From CAZJFH01 sp964545205 (lineage in GTDB: Bacteria > Pseudomonadota > Alphaproteobacteria > Rhodospirillales > Magnetospirillaceae), in contig CAZJFH010000020.1 in assembly GCA_964545205.1 (NCBI GenBank), positions 1 to 64,000 of the forward strand: 64,000 nucleotides of DNA, written 5' to 3'. The notes beneath the pieces are model-generated. The model had not been told where the DNA came from, did not search any database, and saw only the letters and a program-made list of their open reading frames with translations. Shown piece after piece: positions 33,336-42,097 of the stretch. The position numbers and the translations under genes are program-made. Positions within the stretch are counted from its first letter, which is position 1. The number at the start of each line of letters is the position of its first letter.

Positions 33336-34097
33336 TCAGTGGCCGGCGTGATGGCCGGATGCGCCCGCCGACGCCGGATTGAACGCCGCCGTTCCGCCCG
33401 TCGACTTCGGTTGCTGGGCCAGGGTGGCGGCTGGCCAGGAGGACTTGAAATAGGCGATCACCGCCTCGATTTCGGCCTCCTTCAGCACCTCGGCGAAGGC
33501 CGGCATCGGCTCGGCGCCGTCGCGGATCGTCTGGGCGAGCTGATCGTCGGTGTGGTGCCAGCCGTGCCCCGTGACGTCGAGGGCCGGTGCCAGCTTCGCC
33601 CCGCCGGTGGCCGGCTGGGCCTGCCAGCCGTCCTGGCCCTGCAGCTTGTCGCCGTGGCAGGCGGCGCAGTTGGCTTCATACACCGCCCGGCCTTTGGCGG
33701 CGAGGGCGGCGTCCGGGGGCTGAACCGGCCGCAAGACTGGGAAGCGGGCGCTCATGGCATGGCTGTCGCTGGCCTTGAGCGCCACGATCGCCGCCGCCAG
33801 CTCGGCGCCGGCCGGCATCCTGCCCACCAGCTTGTCGCCCTCGGCCGCCAGGGCGACGTCGGTCTTGCCGCCCGGCGCCATCACCACCGCCTTGCCGGAG
33901 TAGCCGGCGGCGGGCATCGGCTGGTTGTGCCCGTCCTTCAGCAGCACCTCCAGCGTCGCGCCGCGGGTCACCAGCTCGAGCCGGTGGCCGTGCGCCTCGG
34001 CGAGGCGCCCGCCCTGGTTGGCGACGGCGGGATGGTCCGCCAGGGCCGGCGTTGCGGTGCCGGCGATCAGGGCGACGCCCAAGACGATCCTGTTCAT
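33336..34097 (-). CDS. Periplasmic cytochrome c with N-terminal extra domain
   Basis: The 253-residue protein has a signal peptide (MNRIVLGVALIAGTATPALA). A beta-rich domain of about 100 residues follows (HRLELVTRGATLEVLLKDG, AGYSGKAVVMAPGG), then a mono-heme domain with C144-AA-C147-H148 and GAEPMPAFAEVL, and a His-rich end. It starts 13 bases after the RND pump stop, so it is the last gene of the efflux operon. A cytochrome co-encoded with a metal pump is unusual; it may oxidise or sense the metal. Confidence 0.83.
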   Translation of the reverse strand: MNRIVLGVALIAGTATPALADHPAVANQGGRLAEAHGHRLELVTRGATLEVLLKDGHNQPMPAAGYSGKAVVMAPGGKTDVALAAEGDKLVGRMPAGAELAAAIVALKASDSHAMSARFPVLRPVQPPDAALAAKGRAVYEANCAACHGDKLQGQDGWQAQPATGGAKLAPALDVTGHGWHHTDDQLAQTIRDGAEPMPAFAEVLKEAEIEAVIAYFKSSWPAATLAQQPKSTGGTAAFNPASAGASGHHAGH

Positions 34098-34110
34098 GAC
34101 TGTGCGCTCC

Positions 34111-37100
34111 TCATTCGGCCGGCGCCGGCACGGCGGCCACGGCGGTGTTGGTTTCGCAGGCGTTCCGGCCGACGAGCCAGAACACGACGGGGGTGACGAT
34201 GGTGTCGAGGATGGTGGACGAGATCAGGCCGCCGAAAATGACCACGGCGACCGGGTGCAGGATCTCCTTGCCCGGCTCGCCGGCCGACATCACCAGCGGG
34301 ATCAGCGCCAGCACGGCGGTCAGCGCGGTCATCAGCACCGGCGTCAGCCGCTCGAGCGAGCCGCGCACCACCATCTCGCGGCTGAACGTCTCGCCCTCGT
34401 GGCGCATCAGGTGCAGGTAGTGCGACACCTTCATGATGCCGTTGCGCGCCGCGATGCCGGTCAGGGTGACGAAGCCGACCAGGCTGGCGACCGACAGGAT
34501 GCCGTCCGACAGCCAGATCGCCGCGACCGAGCCGAGGAAGGCCATCGGCACCGAGGCCATGATCACCAGCGCCAGCACCGACGAGCGGAAGTGGCTGTAG
34601 AGCACCAGGAAGATGCCGGCCAGCGACAGCAGCGACAGCATGGCGATCAGGCGGCTGGCCTCCTGCTGGCTCTTGAACTGGCCCTCGAAGGACAGGAAGT
34701 AGCCGGCGGGAAGCCTCAACTCGCCCAGCCGCGCCTGGACGTCGGCGATCACGGCGCCGATGTCGCGGCCTTGCGTGTTGGCGAGCACGACGATGCGGCG
34801 CTGCACGTCGTCGCGGTTGATGATGTTGGGGCCCATCGTCTCGACGACGTCGGCGACCAGGCTCAGCGGCACCTTGCCGGCCGGGGTGTCGACCAGGATG
34901 CGGCTGAAGTCGCGGGTGTGGCTGCGCCAGTCGTCGGCGAGGCGCAGCACCACGTCGAAGGTCTTCTGGCCCTCCAGCACCTGGCTGACGACCTTGCCGT
35001 TGAGCGCCGCCTGCAGGATCTCGGTGAGCTGGTTGACGTCGAGGCCGTATTTGCGCGCCTCCTCGCGGTCGAGGCGGATCTGGAGCTGCGGGATCAGCAC
35101 CTGCTTTTCGACCTGCAGGTCGGCGATGCCGGGAACGCCGGCCATCAGCGCCCGCGCCTCCTCGGCCTTGGCCCGCAGCATGTCGAGGTCCTCGCCGAAG
35201 ATCTTGATCGCGATTTCGGCGCGCACGCCCGACAGCAGGTGGTCGAGCCGGTGCGAGATCGGCTGGCCGATATTGACGGCGATGCCGGGGATCAGCGCCA
35301 GCTGCCGGCGGATGTCGCCAAGAATCTCCTCGCGCGAGCGCTCGGAATGCTTCAGGTCGACGTCGATCTCGGAGTAGTGCACGCCCTCGGCATGCTCGTC
35401 GAGTTCGGCGCGGCCGGTGCGCCGGCCGGTGGAGATCACCTCGGGAACCTGCAGCAGCAGGGTCTCGGCGACGGTGCCGATGCGGTTGGACTCGGTGAGC
35501 GCCGAGCCCGGCGGCATCAGCACGTTGACGGTCACCGTGCCCTCGTTGAAGGCCGGCAGGAACGCCTTGCCCATGAACGGCACCGAGGCGGCGGCGATTC
35601 CGACCATCAGCGCCGCCGGCAGGATCACCGTCTTGGGATGGTCGAACGACCAGTGGAGCAGCGCCCGGTCGGCGGTCTTCAGGTGGCGCACCAGCCAGGA
35701 ATCGCCGTGCGCCATCGCCTTGGCCTTGGGCAGCAGGTAGTAGCACAGCACCGGCGTGACCGTCAGGGCCACGCCCAGCGAGGCGATGATGGAGACGATG
35801 TAGGCGATGCCCAGCGGCGTGAACAGCCGGCCCTCGATGCCCGACAGCGCGAACAGCGGGATGAACACCAGCACGACGATGACGGTGGCGTAGACGATCG
35901 AGTTGCGGACCTCGGACGAGGCGTCGCGGATCACCTCGACCACCGGGCGCGGGTTGGCGAGGGTGCGATTCTCGCGCAGGCGGCGGAACACGTTCTCGAC
36001 GTCGACGACGGCGTCGTCGACCAGCTCGCCGATCGCCACCGCCAGGCCGCCCAGGGTCATGGTGTTGATCGACAGGCCGAGCCACTGGAACACCAGGGCG
36101 GTGACCACGATCGACAGCGGAATGGCGGTCAGGCTGATCACCGTGGTGCGGGTGTTCATCAGGAACAGGAACAGCACGATGGCGACCAGGATGGCGCCGT
36201 CGCGCAGCGCCTCCTCGACGTTGTCGACCGCGCGCTCGATGAAGTCGGCCTGCTTGAACAGGACGTGGTCGGCCTTGACGTCGGCCGGCAGGGTCTTCTG
36301 CAGCTCGGCCAGCACGCGCTCGACCTCGCGGGTCAGCGCCACGGTGTTGGCGCCGGGCTGCTTCTGCACCGCCAGGATCACCGCCGGCTTGGCGTTGACC
36401 GAGGCGTCGCCGCGCTTGACCCCGGGGCCGAAGCCGACCTCGGCGACCTGGCCGATGGTCACCGCGGCGCCGTTCTGCCAGGCGACGACGGTGTTGCGCA
36501 GGTCGTCCAGGCTCGTGGTCTGGCCGATGTTGCGGATCATGAACTCGCGGGCGCGCTGCTCGAGGAAGCCGCCGGTCGAGTTGCGGGCGAAGTTGGCGAG
36601 CGCCGTCTCCAGCTCCTCGAACGAGACGCCGAAGGCATGCATGCGCTGCGGCATCGCCATGACCTGGAACTGCCGCACCTCGCCGCCGATCGGGATCACC
36701 TGGGCGATGCCGGGAATGGCGAGCAGGCGCTGGCGCAGCACCCAGTCGGCGATCTCGCGCACCGCCATCGGGCTGGTGGCGCCGGTCTCGGAGCGCATGC
36801 CGATCAGCATGATCTCGCCCATGATCGAGCTGACCGGCCCCATCACCGGCGTGACGCCCTCGGGCAGGCGGCCTTCCATGGTCGCCAGGCGCTCGGCGAC
36901 GAGCTGGCGGTTGCGGTAGATGTCGGTGCCCCATTCGAACTCGACGAAGACGACGGCCAGGCCGACGCCCGAGGTCGAGCGCACGCGGGTGACGCCCGGG
37001 GCGCCGTTCAGCGCCGTTTCCAGCGGCAGGGTGACCAGGCTCTCGACCTCCTCGGGGGCCAGGCCCTCGGCCTCGGTCATGATGGTGACGGTCGGGCGGT

Positions 37101-37227
37101 TGAGGTCGGGGAACACGTCGACCGGCAGCCCGCTCAGCACGTAGGTGCCGTAGACCATCAGGAAGGCGGCGGCGGCCAGCACGAACAGGCGCTGGCGCAA
37201 CGAGAATTCGATGACGCGATCGAACAT
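34111..37227 (-). CDS. CzcA/CusA-family heavy-metal RND efflux pump
   Basis: The 1038-residue protein has the twelve-helix, two-large-loop RND layout. The N-terminus is FDRVIEFSLRQRLFVLAAAA, and PVDVFPDLNRPTVTIMTEA and GVGLAVVFVEFEWGTD are typical of the HME subgroup. The proton-relay helix contains the acidic motif GELVDDAVVDVENV. It uses proton force to expel Cu/Ag or divalent metals from the periplasm. It follows the adaptor gene by four bases. No outer-membrane channel gene is present, so the channel must be encoded elsewhere. Confidence 0.93.
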   Translation of the reverse strand: MFDRVIEFSLRQRLFVLAAAAFLMVYGTYVLSGLPVDVFPDLNRPTVTIMTEAEGLAPEEVESLVTLPLETALNGAPGVTRVRSTSGVGLAVVFVEFEWGTDIYRNRQLVAERLATMEGRLPEGVTPVMGPVSSIMGEIMLIGMRSETGATSPMAVREIADWVLRQRLLAIPGIAQVIPIGGEVRQFQVMAMPQRMHAFGVSFEELETALANFARNSTGGFLEQRAREFMIRNIGQTTSLDDLRNTVVAWQNGAAVTIGQVAEVGFGPGVKRGDASVNAKPAVILAVQKQPGANTVALTREVERVLAELQKTLPADVKADHVLFKQADFIERAVDNVEEALRDGAILVAIVLFLFLMNTRTTVISLTAIPLSIVVTALVFQWLGLSINTMTLGGLAVAIGELVDDAVVDVENVFRRLRENRTLANPRPVVEVIRDASSEVRNSIVYATVIVVLVFIPLFALSGIEGRLFTPLGIAYIVSIIASLGVALTVTPVLCYYLLPKAKAMAHGDSWLVRHLKTADRALLHWSFDHPKTVILPAALMVGIAAASVPFMGKAFLPAFNEGTVTVNVLMPPGSALTESNRIGTVAETLLLQVPEVISTGRRTGRAELDEHAEGVHYSEIDVDLKHSERSREEILGDIRRQLALIPGIAVNIGQPISHRLDHLLSGVRAEIAIKIFGEDLDMLRAKAEEARALMAGVPGIADLQVEKQVLIPQLQIRLDREEARKYGLDVNQLTEILQAALNGKVVSQVLEGQKTFDVVLRLADDWRSHTRDFSRILVDTPAGKVPLSLVADVVETMGPNIINRDDVQRRIVVLANTQGRDIGAVIADVQARLGELRLPAGYFLSFEGQFKSQQEASRLIAMLSLLSLAGIFLVLYSHFRSSVLALVIMASVPMAFLGSVAAIWLSDGILSVASLVGFVTLTGIAARNGIMKVSHYLHLMRHEGETFSREMVVRGSLERLTPVLMTALTAVLALIPLVMSAGEPGKEILHPVAVVIFGGLISSTILDTIVTPVVFWLVGRNACETNTAVAAVPAPAE

Positions 37228-37231
37228 CGGC

Positions 37232-38881
37232 TTACCTCGTCGCCAGAAGCTGCAGCGCGCCCTGGACGACGATGCGCTCGCCGGGCTCGACGCCGGTCTC
37301 GATCTCGCTCCACTCGCCCATGGTGCGGCCGAGCGTGACGGTGCGCGCCTCGAAGCTCTCGGGCGCGGTCTTGACGAACACCACCGGCCGGCCGGCGGCA
37401 TCGGCCACCGCCTCGCGCGGCACCGAGACGCGCAGGCTGGCGGCTCCGGTATGGGCGTGCACGTCGACCGGCATGCCGAGCTTGAGGAAGCGGGCGCCGT
37501 CGGTGACGGCGAAGATCAGGTGCAGGCCCTGGTCGCGCGGATCGATGCGCCCGCCCGAGCCGATCAGCTTCAGCCCGAAGACGCGGTCCTTGAGCAGCTT
37601 GGTCGTCGCCTCGCCACCGACGATGGCGTCGGCCAGGCCGAGGTCGTGCAGCACCGCCTCGACGCGCAGCCGCTCGGGGTCGACGACCTCGATGGCGGTG
37701 ACCTCGGGGTCGATGACCTCGCCGGGCACGACGTGGACGTCGGTGACGATGCCGTCGATCGGGGCGCGCAGCAATTCGCGGCCCAGGGCCACGCTTTCGA
37801 TCTGGCCACGCTCCTGGCGCAGGCGGCCGAGATCGAGGCGGGCGTCCTCGACGTCCTTCTGCCGCGCCGCCTGGCCCATCTGCCGCCAGCGCTGGAGCTG
37901 GCGCTCGGTCTGGGCGATCTCGGTGTCGACGCGGAACAGCGCCGCCCGCTGCTCGGCGCGCTCCAGCGCCGTCAGATTGGGCTCGATCACCGCCAGCACG
38001 TCGCCGCGCTTCACCTTCTGGCCGGGGATCGGCAGCGGATGCTCGGGGTCGGCGACGACGCGGCCCTGCTGCGCCGGCTGGATGCGGGCGTAGCCGGTGG
38101 GGTCGGGCACGACCCGGCCGACCAGGCGGATGGTGTCGGCGACCTCGCGCGCCTCGGCCCTGGCCGTGCGCACGCCGAGCAGGAACTGCGCTTCCTTCGG
38201 CATGGCGACGGCACGGCCGGGGGTGACGGCGGCGGCCGTCTCCGGCTGCTCGCCGCCGTGGTCGTGGCCGGAATGGGCGAAGGCCGAGCCGGCGGCGACC
38301 AGGCCGAGCAGCAGCACCGCCGTGCCGGTGGTGCCGCGGCGGCGCGCGATCATGCCGACGCCGAGCAGCGCCGCCAGCGAGGCGCTGCCGCCGGCCAGCC
38401 ACCGCTTCCAATCGTCTGGCAGCGGCATCCGTTCGGCGGCCGCCGTCTGGACCGGCGCGGCAGGCTTGGCGACGCCACTGGCCAGCAGCAGATCGTCGCG
38501 GCCCTGGGCCGAGACGGTCACGGTGACGTCGACGGGAGTCTCGGGCATGTCCCAGTCAAGCCGATAGACACCAGGGCCGCCGGCCGGGTGGGCCGTGGCG
38601 GGCCTGCCTTCCGCCTCGACCTCGATCGTCGCCCCGGCGACCGGCGCGTTGCTGTCGATCTCGGCGAGGTAGAGCAGGGTCCCGCCGCCGTCGGCGGACT
38701 TGAGCACCACCTCGAAGACGTCGCCGCTGGCCGCGGCGCCGGGGCCGGCGCTCGGGATTGGCGGCGGCGGCGGCTGATCGCCGCCATGGTCGTGACCGGA
38801 ATGCGCCATGGCGGCCGATGCCGCGCCCGACAGGGCGGCGGCGACGGCGACCACGGCAAGCAGGCGCTGCCGAGCGTTCAT
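37232..38881 (-). CDS. RND periplasmic adaptor (HlyD/CusB-like) with duplicated His motif and extra N-terminal domain
   Basis: The 549-residue protein has a signal peptide ending AMA, then HSGHDHGG. A beta domain of about 100 residues (DVFEVVLKSADGGG to VDVTVTVSAQG) is followed by a second hydrophobic segment near residues 165-205 and a second HSGHDHGG. From about residue 230 a standard adaptor follows (lipoyl half-motifs GRVVPDPTGYARI and ELLRAPIDGIVTDV, and a coiled coil rich in Glu/Arg). The repeated His motifs look like metal sensors or loading sites. It is longer than usual CusB-type adaptors. Confidence 0.88.
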   Translation of the reverse strand: MNARQRLLAVVAVAAALSGAASAAMAHSGHDHGGDQPPPPPIPSAGPGAAASGDVFEVVLKSADGGGTLLYLAEIDSNAPVAGATIEVEAEGRPATAHPAGGPGVYRLDWDMPETPVDVTVTVSAQGRDDLLLASGVAKPAAPVQTAAAERMPLPDDWKRWLAGGSASLAALLGVGMIARRRGTTGTAVLLLGLVAAGSAFAHSGHDHGGEQPETAAAVTPGRAVAMPKEAQFLLGVRTARAEAREVADTIRLVGRVVPDPTGYARIQPAQQGRVVADPEHPLPIPGQKVKRGDVLAVIEPNLTALERAEQRAALFRVDTEIAQTERQLQRWRQMGQAARQKDVEDARLDLGRLRQERGQIESVALGRELLRAPIDGIVTDVHVVPGEVIDPEVTAIEVVDPERLRVEAVLHDLGLADAIVGGEATTKLLKDRVFGLKLIGSGGRIDPRDQGLHLIFAVTDGARFLKLGMPVDVHAHTGAASLRVSVPREAVADAAGRPVVFVKTAPESFEARTVTLGRTMGEWSEIETGVEPGERIVVQGALQLLATR

Positions 38882-38976
38882 CGCTGTCCTCGCATGCCGG
38901 CGCGCAACGCCGGCGTCGATATGTCAATAATCGGAAAAGGGATCCGTCCTGGCGGGCGCGGCGATGCCGCGCGAGC

Positions 38977-39351
38977 TCAGGCGCGAGGGGGGCGCAGCGG
39001 CGGCAGGAGCGTGCCGGAGGCCACGATCTGGTCGGCGCTCGGCCGGCCATGGTCCGGCCGCAGCAGGAAGGCCAGCGCGAGTCCCGTCCCCAGGTCGCTG
39101 AGGGTCGGGCTGCCGAGGCCGGTCTGGCAATGGCACGTCTCGCCACCAGCCGACGGAAGCTGCTGGTGGCTGGCCTTGCACAGCTGTTCCGGGGCGGCGA
39201 CGTCATGCCGGTGGGCATGGCCGCCGACGCCGTCGTCGGCGACGGCGGTGTCCAACGACCACTGATGCGCCAACGCCGGCACCGGCAGGCTGATCAAGAG
39301 ATTGGCCAGGATGGAGAGGGCGAACAGGGCCTTGGCGAAGGAGCCGCGCAT
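38977..39351 (-). CDS. Hypothetical exported Cys/His-containing protein
   Basis: The 124-residue protein starts MRGSFAKALFALSILANLLI with a signal-like segment ending PALA. A His-rich stretch follows (GGHAHRHDVAA) and then a cysteine cluster (EQLCKASHQQL, GETCHCQ). It resembles DUF2946-type small exported proteins found in metal-resistance operons, but I am not sure of the family. It lies 95 bases before the adaptor gene and has a regulator-type direct repeat 56 bases upstream. Confidence 0.6.
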   Translation of the reverse strand: MRGSFAKALFALSILANLLISLPVPALAHQWSLDTAVADDGVGGHAHRHDVAAPEQLCKASHQQLPSAGGETCHCQTGLGSPTLSDLGTGLALAFLLRPDHGRPSADQIVASGTLLPPLRPPRA

Positions 39352-39406
39352 GGGGATACTGTTAGCGGCGCCCCGAACGGCCGTCAATCGGCGCGAAGGG
39401 CGAAAT

Positions 39407-39422
39407 TGTTACAATCTGTGTC
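39407..39422 (-). promoter_or_regulatory. Direct repeat TGTTAC-N4-TGTGTC (regulator site 4)
   Basis: TGTTAC (39407-39412), AATC, TGTGTC (39417-39422) shares period and orientation with the other sites. It lies 56 bases upstream of the first gene of the leftward RND operon. Confidence 0.5.
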
Positions 39423-39493
39423 GCCGGCCGGGGCCGCCATACTCGGTTGCAAATGGCACCGGAGCGGCGCCCGTGGTCTGGCGGTTTGGCGGA

Positions 39494-39946
39494 TCAGCCG
39501 CTCACGGCCTGCTGGCGCTGCAGAGTCTTCGCCGGCCAACGGCTCTTGATGTAGGCAAGCACCGCCCAGATGTCGTCGTCCGACAGCGCCGCGGCGAAAC
39601 CGGGCATGTCGCTCTCGTAACCCGGCGGCGCAATGGCGGCGATGCCGTTCCTGGTGATGTCGAACAGCATCTTGTCCGGGTGGTGCCAGGTGTGGCCGGT
39701 GACGTCGTGCGGCGGCGCCGGCAGGCGGCCGTCGGCGTTGCGGGTCTTCCAGTCCGGCTGGCCTTCGAGATCGGCGCCGTGGCACGCGGCGCAGAACTCC
39801 GCATAGACGGCGCGGCCGCGCGCCAACTGCGCGGGATCGCTGGGGTCGGCGCCGGCCGCCGGCGCCAGCGCCAGCCAGCCGCCGAGCGCGGCGGCGACCG
39901 CCAGGGCCGCGCCGCCGCCGGCCAGCAGGGTGGTCTTGAGCATCAT
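39494..39946 (-). CDS. Mono-heme cytochrome c
   Basis: The 150-residue protein has an N-terminal signal or anchor (about 3-30) and a class I haem motif C52-AA-C55-H56, with DMPGFAAALSDDDIWAVLAYI as the distal side. It is similar in motif order to the haem domain of the RND-operon cytochrome (VTGHTWHH here, VTGHGWHH there), so the two are related. Its start overlaps the stop of the tiny gene before it. Confidence 0.88.
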   Translation of the reverse strand: MMLKTTLLAGGGAALAVAAALGGWLALAPAAGADPSDPAQLARGRAVYAEFCAACHGADLEGQPDWKTRNADGRLPAPPHDVTGHTWHHPDKMLFDITRNGIAAIAPPGYESDMPGFAAALSDDDIWAVLAYIKSRWPAKTLQRQQAVSG

Positions 39947-40068
39947 GTCGCGGGACCCTTCGGCTTGTCGTCGGCGTTTGGCGGGCCGGCGTCCTGGTGG
40001 GCGACGATGGTGCGCATCAGGAGCCAGGCGATGGCGACGGCGAAGATGGCCGGGAGCACGTAGTCCAT
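39943..40068 (-). CDS. 41-residue membrane protein
   Basis: The small protein (MDYVLPAIFAVAIAWLLM start) has one transmembrane helix and a short polar tail. It has a good ribosome site (ACGGAGGCGCGCC) and its stop overlaps the start of the cytochrome gene. The size, topology and position suggest a CcmD-like or cytochrome-assembly helper; there is no sequence motif to confirm this. Confidence 0.6.
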   Translation of the reverse strand: MDYVLPAIFAVAIAWLLMRTIVAHQDAGPPNADDKPKGPAT

Positions 40069-40088
40069 GGCGCGCCTCCGTGGGCAGG

Positions 40089-40364
40089 TCAGCCGCTGTC
40101 TGCGGTCTTGCCGCTCAGCGCCGGCGCGGCATCGGGCGCCTTTTCGTCCGTCTTGTGGCACGAGGCGCCGTCCTTGCCGTGGCCGCGGCACATCAGCAGA
40201 TGCACGCCGACGCAGAGCAGCATCGGCAGCAGCGAAATCCATAGCGACGGCCGTTCGCCCGCCGCCTCGCCGCCGCTGCCGCCGGCGAAGAACGCGACCG
40301 CCAGGCCGCCCATCAGAACGACGCACAGCGCCATCGGCGAGCGCAGAAGGGAATTCAGGTTCAT
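40089..40364 (-). CDS. DUF2933-like small membrane protein
   Basis: The 91-residue protein has two hydrophobic helices. The second ends LPMLLCVGVHLLMCRGHGKD, matching the short Met/Cys/His ending common in DUF2933 proteins of metal-resistance islands. The start has a clear AGGAGGA site. Function unknown. Confidence 0.75.
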   Translation of the reverse strand: MNLNSLLRSPMALCVVLMGGLAVAFFAGGSGGEAAGERPSLWISLLPMLLCVGVHLLMCRGHGKDGASCHKTDEKAPDAAPALSGKTADSG

Positions 40365-40375
40365 GGCGGATCCTC

Positions 40376-40702
40376 CTAGCGCCCGGCCGGCGGTTTCGAG
40401 CAGCAATGGCCCTGATGGGCGAGATTGGAGCGGATATTGTCCTCGGTGAACGACGCCCAGCCGCGCCGCAGCCGCTCGAGCACGCGATTCGACGGCCGCA
40501 GGCCGATGGCTTGCAGACGGTCGGCGACCTGCGGCAGCGTGATCCGGCGCAGGTCGTACGAAACGACGACCCGGCCCGTCTCGGGGCTGACGCCGGCCTC
40601 GACGACGCCGTCGACCGAGCGCAGCCATGCACCGACGTCCCGGCTGCAGCTGTCCAGGCCCTGGACCCTGATCCTGCGGCTGACGATGTTGGCCTCGTTC
40701 AT
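40376..40702 (-). CDS. HMA-domain-like metal-associated protein
   Basis: The 108-residue protein carries a ferredoxin-fold HMA-like domain (RRIRVQGLDSCSRDVGAWLRS, VDGVVEAGVSPETGRVVVSYD). The first loop has a single cysteine instead of CxxC, and a C-terminal HCC sits in QGHCCSKP. It may be a copper chaperone variant. The ATG at 40702 follows CAGGGAGGAAAGGC, and it lies 11 bases before the DUF2933 gene. Confidence 0.78.
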   Translation of the reverse strand: MNEANIVSRRIRVQGLDSCSRDVGAWLRSVDGVVEAGVSPETGRVVVSYDLRRITLPQVADRLQAIGLRPSNRVLERLRRGWASFTEDNIRSNLAHQGHCCSKPPAGR

Positions 40703-40728
40703 GCCTTTCCTCCCTGGTCGATGTCGGG

Positions 40729-41619
40729 TCAGACGGCGCACCCGCCGCCGCCCGGCCGCCGGCGCTCGGCGATCAGGCCGTCACGGACGAGGCGGTCGTG
40801 GACCTCCCGGCGCCACCCGGTGAGCGACGACATCTCGCGCCCGAGGGCGCGGCGGGGATCGACCTCCCCCCAGGCGGCGTCCTCGTAGAGGCGGAACCAC
40901 AGCGCCATCTCGACGTACTGCTCCGGGTACCAAAGGCCGTTGGCGACCTTGGCCAGGCGCCGGACGTCGTCGTCGCCCAGGCCATGGGCGACGGCGAGCT
41001 GGATCAGCCCCAGCATCGCCGAGCCGTGATTGCAGTCCTGGAAGAATGCCGAGTTGTCGCAGCACGGCCGATAGGTGGCGTCGGCGATCGCCACCACCCG
41101 CGCCTCCTGCTCGGGCGTCAGCGGCACGGCCGCGACGGTGTTGAAGTAGTCGCCGCCGCGTTCGGCGCGGCCCAATGTCCAGCCGCCGGTGCTGGCGAAG
41201 CTGCCGCCGTCCGCGGCGGCGAGGCGGCTGGCGGCGTTGGCTTCCATCCGGTTGGCGAGACCCAGCGCCCACAGCAGGTTGAGCAGGACCGGCGCGGTCT
41301 GTGGCGACAGCACCACGGCCTCGGGCGAGGCCGCCTTCAGCGCCTGCGCCGCCCAGGCCGGCAGACCGCCGCGGCCGGCGTAGGCCGTCGACATCTTGTC
41401 CGGGTCGATGACGTCGGCCTCGACCAGCCGCACGATCGCGGGCCCGAGCGTCATGCCGGTCCAGGCCGGCGTGTCCGGAATAACCGCGCGCGCGGCCTCG
41501 CCGAGATGATCGCGCTCGAAGAGCCGCAGGATGCGCGGCGTCTCGAGGCCGAGGCCGTACATGCCGGCGCCGTACAGGGCCAGGGTGATCAATCGGCGGC
41601 GGGAGAGGCTTGCCATCAT
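40729..41619 (-). CDS. Conserved hypothetical exported protein with CC-Cx-H motif
   Basis: The 296-residue protein begins with a Tat-like or lipidation-free signal (SRRRLITLALYGAGMYGLGL). The striking feature is C186-C187-DNSAFFQD-C196-N-H198, which could bind a metal or haem. I do not recognise the family. It heads the leftward run to HMA, DUF2933, the 41-residue protein and the cytochrome c, so it may take part in a periplasmic copper or cytochrome process. Confidence 0.7.
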   Translation of the reverse strand: MMASLSRRRLITLALYGAGMYGLGLETPRILRLFERDHLGEAARAVIPDTPAWTGMTLGPAIVRLVEADVIDPDKMSTAYAGRGGLPAWAAQALKAASPEAVVLSPQTAPVLLNLLWALGLANRMEANAASRLAAADGGSFASTGGWTLGRAERGGDYFNTVAAVPLTPEQEARVVAIADATYRPCCDNSAFFQDCNHGSAMLGLIQLAVAHGLGDDDVRRLAKVANGLWYPEQYVEMALWFRLYEDAAWGEVDPRRALGREMSSLTGWRREVHDRLVRDGLIAERRRPGGGGCAV

Positions 41620-41683
41620 GCCTGCGAGGCTAGCCGCCGAGTGTCACCAGGATTTGTCGATCCGACGGAAAAGTTTTTCCATT

Positions 41684-41699
41684 TGTGACGCGGCCGGTC
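41684..41699 (-). promoter_or_regulatory. Half-conserved regulator site TGTGAC (site 5)
   Basis: TGTGAC (41684-41689) is preserved 65 bases upstream of the gene at 40729-41619, in the same orientation as the other sites, but the second half (CCGGTC) is poorly conserved. It may be a weak site for the local response regulator. Confidence 0.3.
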
Positions 41700-41709
41700 G
41701 CAGCCGGAG

Positions 41710-42096
41710 CTACAGTGCCCGGATCACCTGCCGCAGGCGGTCGCGAACCTCCTCCGCGATTCCATGCAGGGCCGGGTTGTCAACCGCCGTCATCGACGCC
41801 ACCGGGTCGACCGCGGCGACCTCGGCGCCGCCGTCCTTCTCCTGGACGACGACGTTGCACGGCAGCATCAGTCCGATGTGCTCCTCCGCCTGCAACGCCT
41901 GATGCGCCAGCGCGGGGTTGCAGGCGCCCAGGATCACGTATGGGCGGAAATCGGCGTCGATCTTCGCCTTCAGCGTCTGTTTGACGTCGATCGTCGTCAG
42001 CACGCCGAAGCCCTGCGCCTTCAGGGCCTCGGTCGCGCGGGCGGTCGCGCCCTCGACGCTTTCGCCGTTCAGCATCTTGGCTTCGAAATAGGCCAT
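41710..42096 (-). CDS. DUF302 family protein
   Basis: The 128-residue protein matches DUF302: an N-terminal strand and helix (VEGATARATEALKAQGFGVLTTIDV), then PYVILGACNPALAHQALQAE and GLMLPCNVVVQEK. DUF302 proteins are small and metal-linked in context, with conserved Cys in GACNP and LPCN. Location next to copper genes fits. Function unknown. Confidence 0.88.
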   Translation of the reverse strand: MAYFEAKMLNGESVEGATARATEALKAQGFGVLTTIDVKQTLKAKIDADFRPYVILGACNPALAHQALQAEEHIGLMLPCNVVVQEKDGGAEVAAVDPVASMTAVDNPALHGIAEEVRDRLRQVIRAL

Positions 42097-42097
42097 G

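Noticed and set aside
33925..37338. 1137-residue open frame on the plus strand
   Set aside because: It is fully antisense to the CzcA-type pump, which has clear family motifs; composition is rich in Arg, Gln, His and Asp as expected for a shadow frame.
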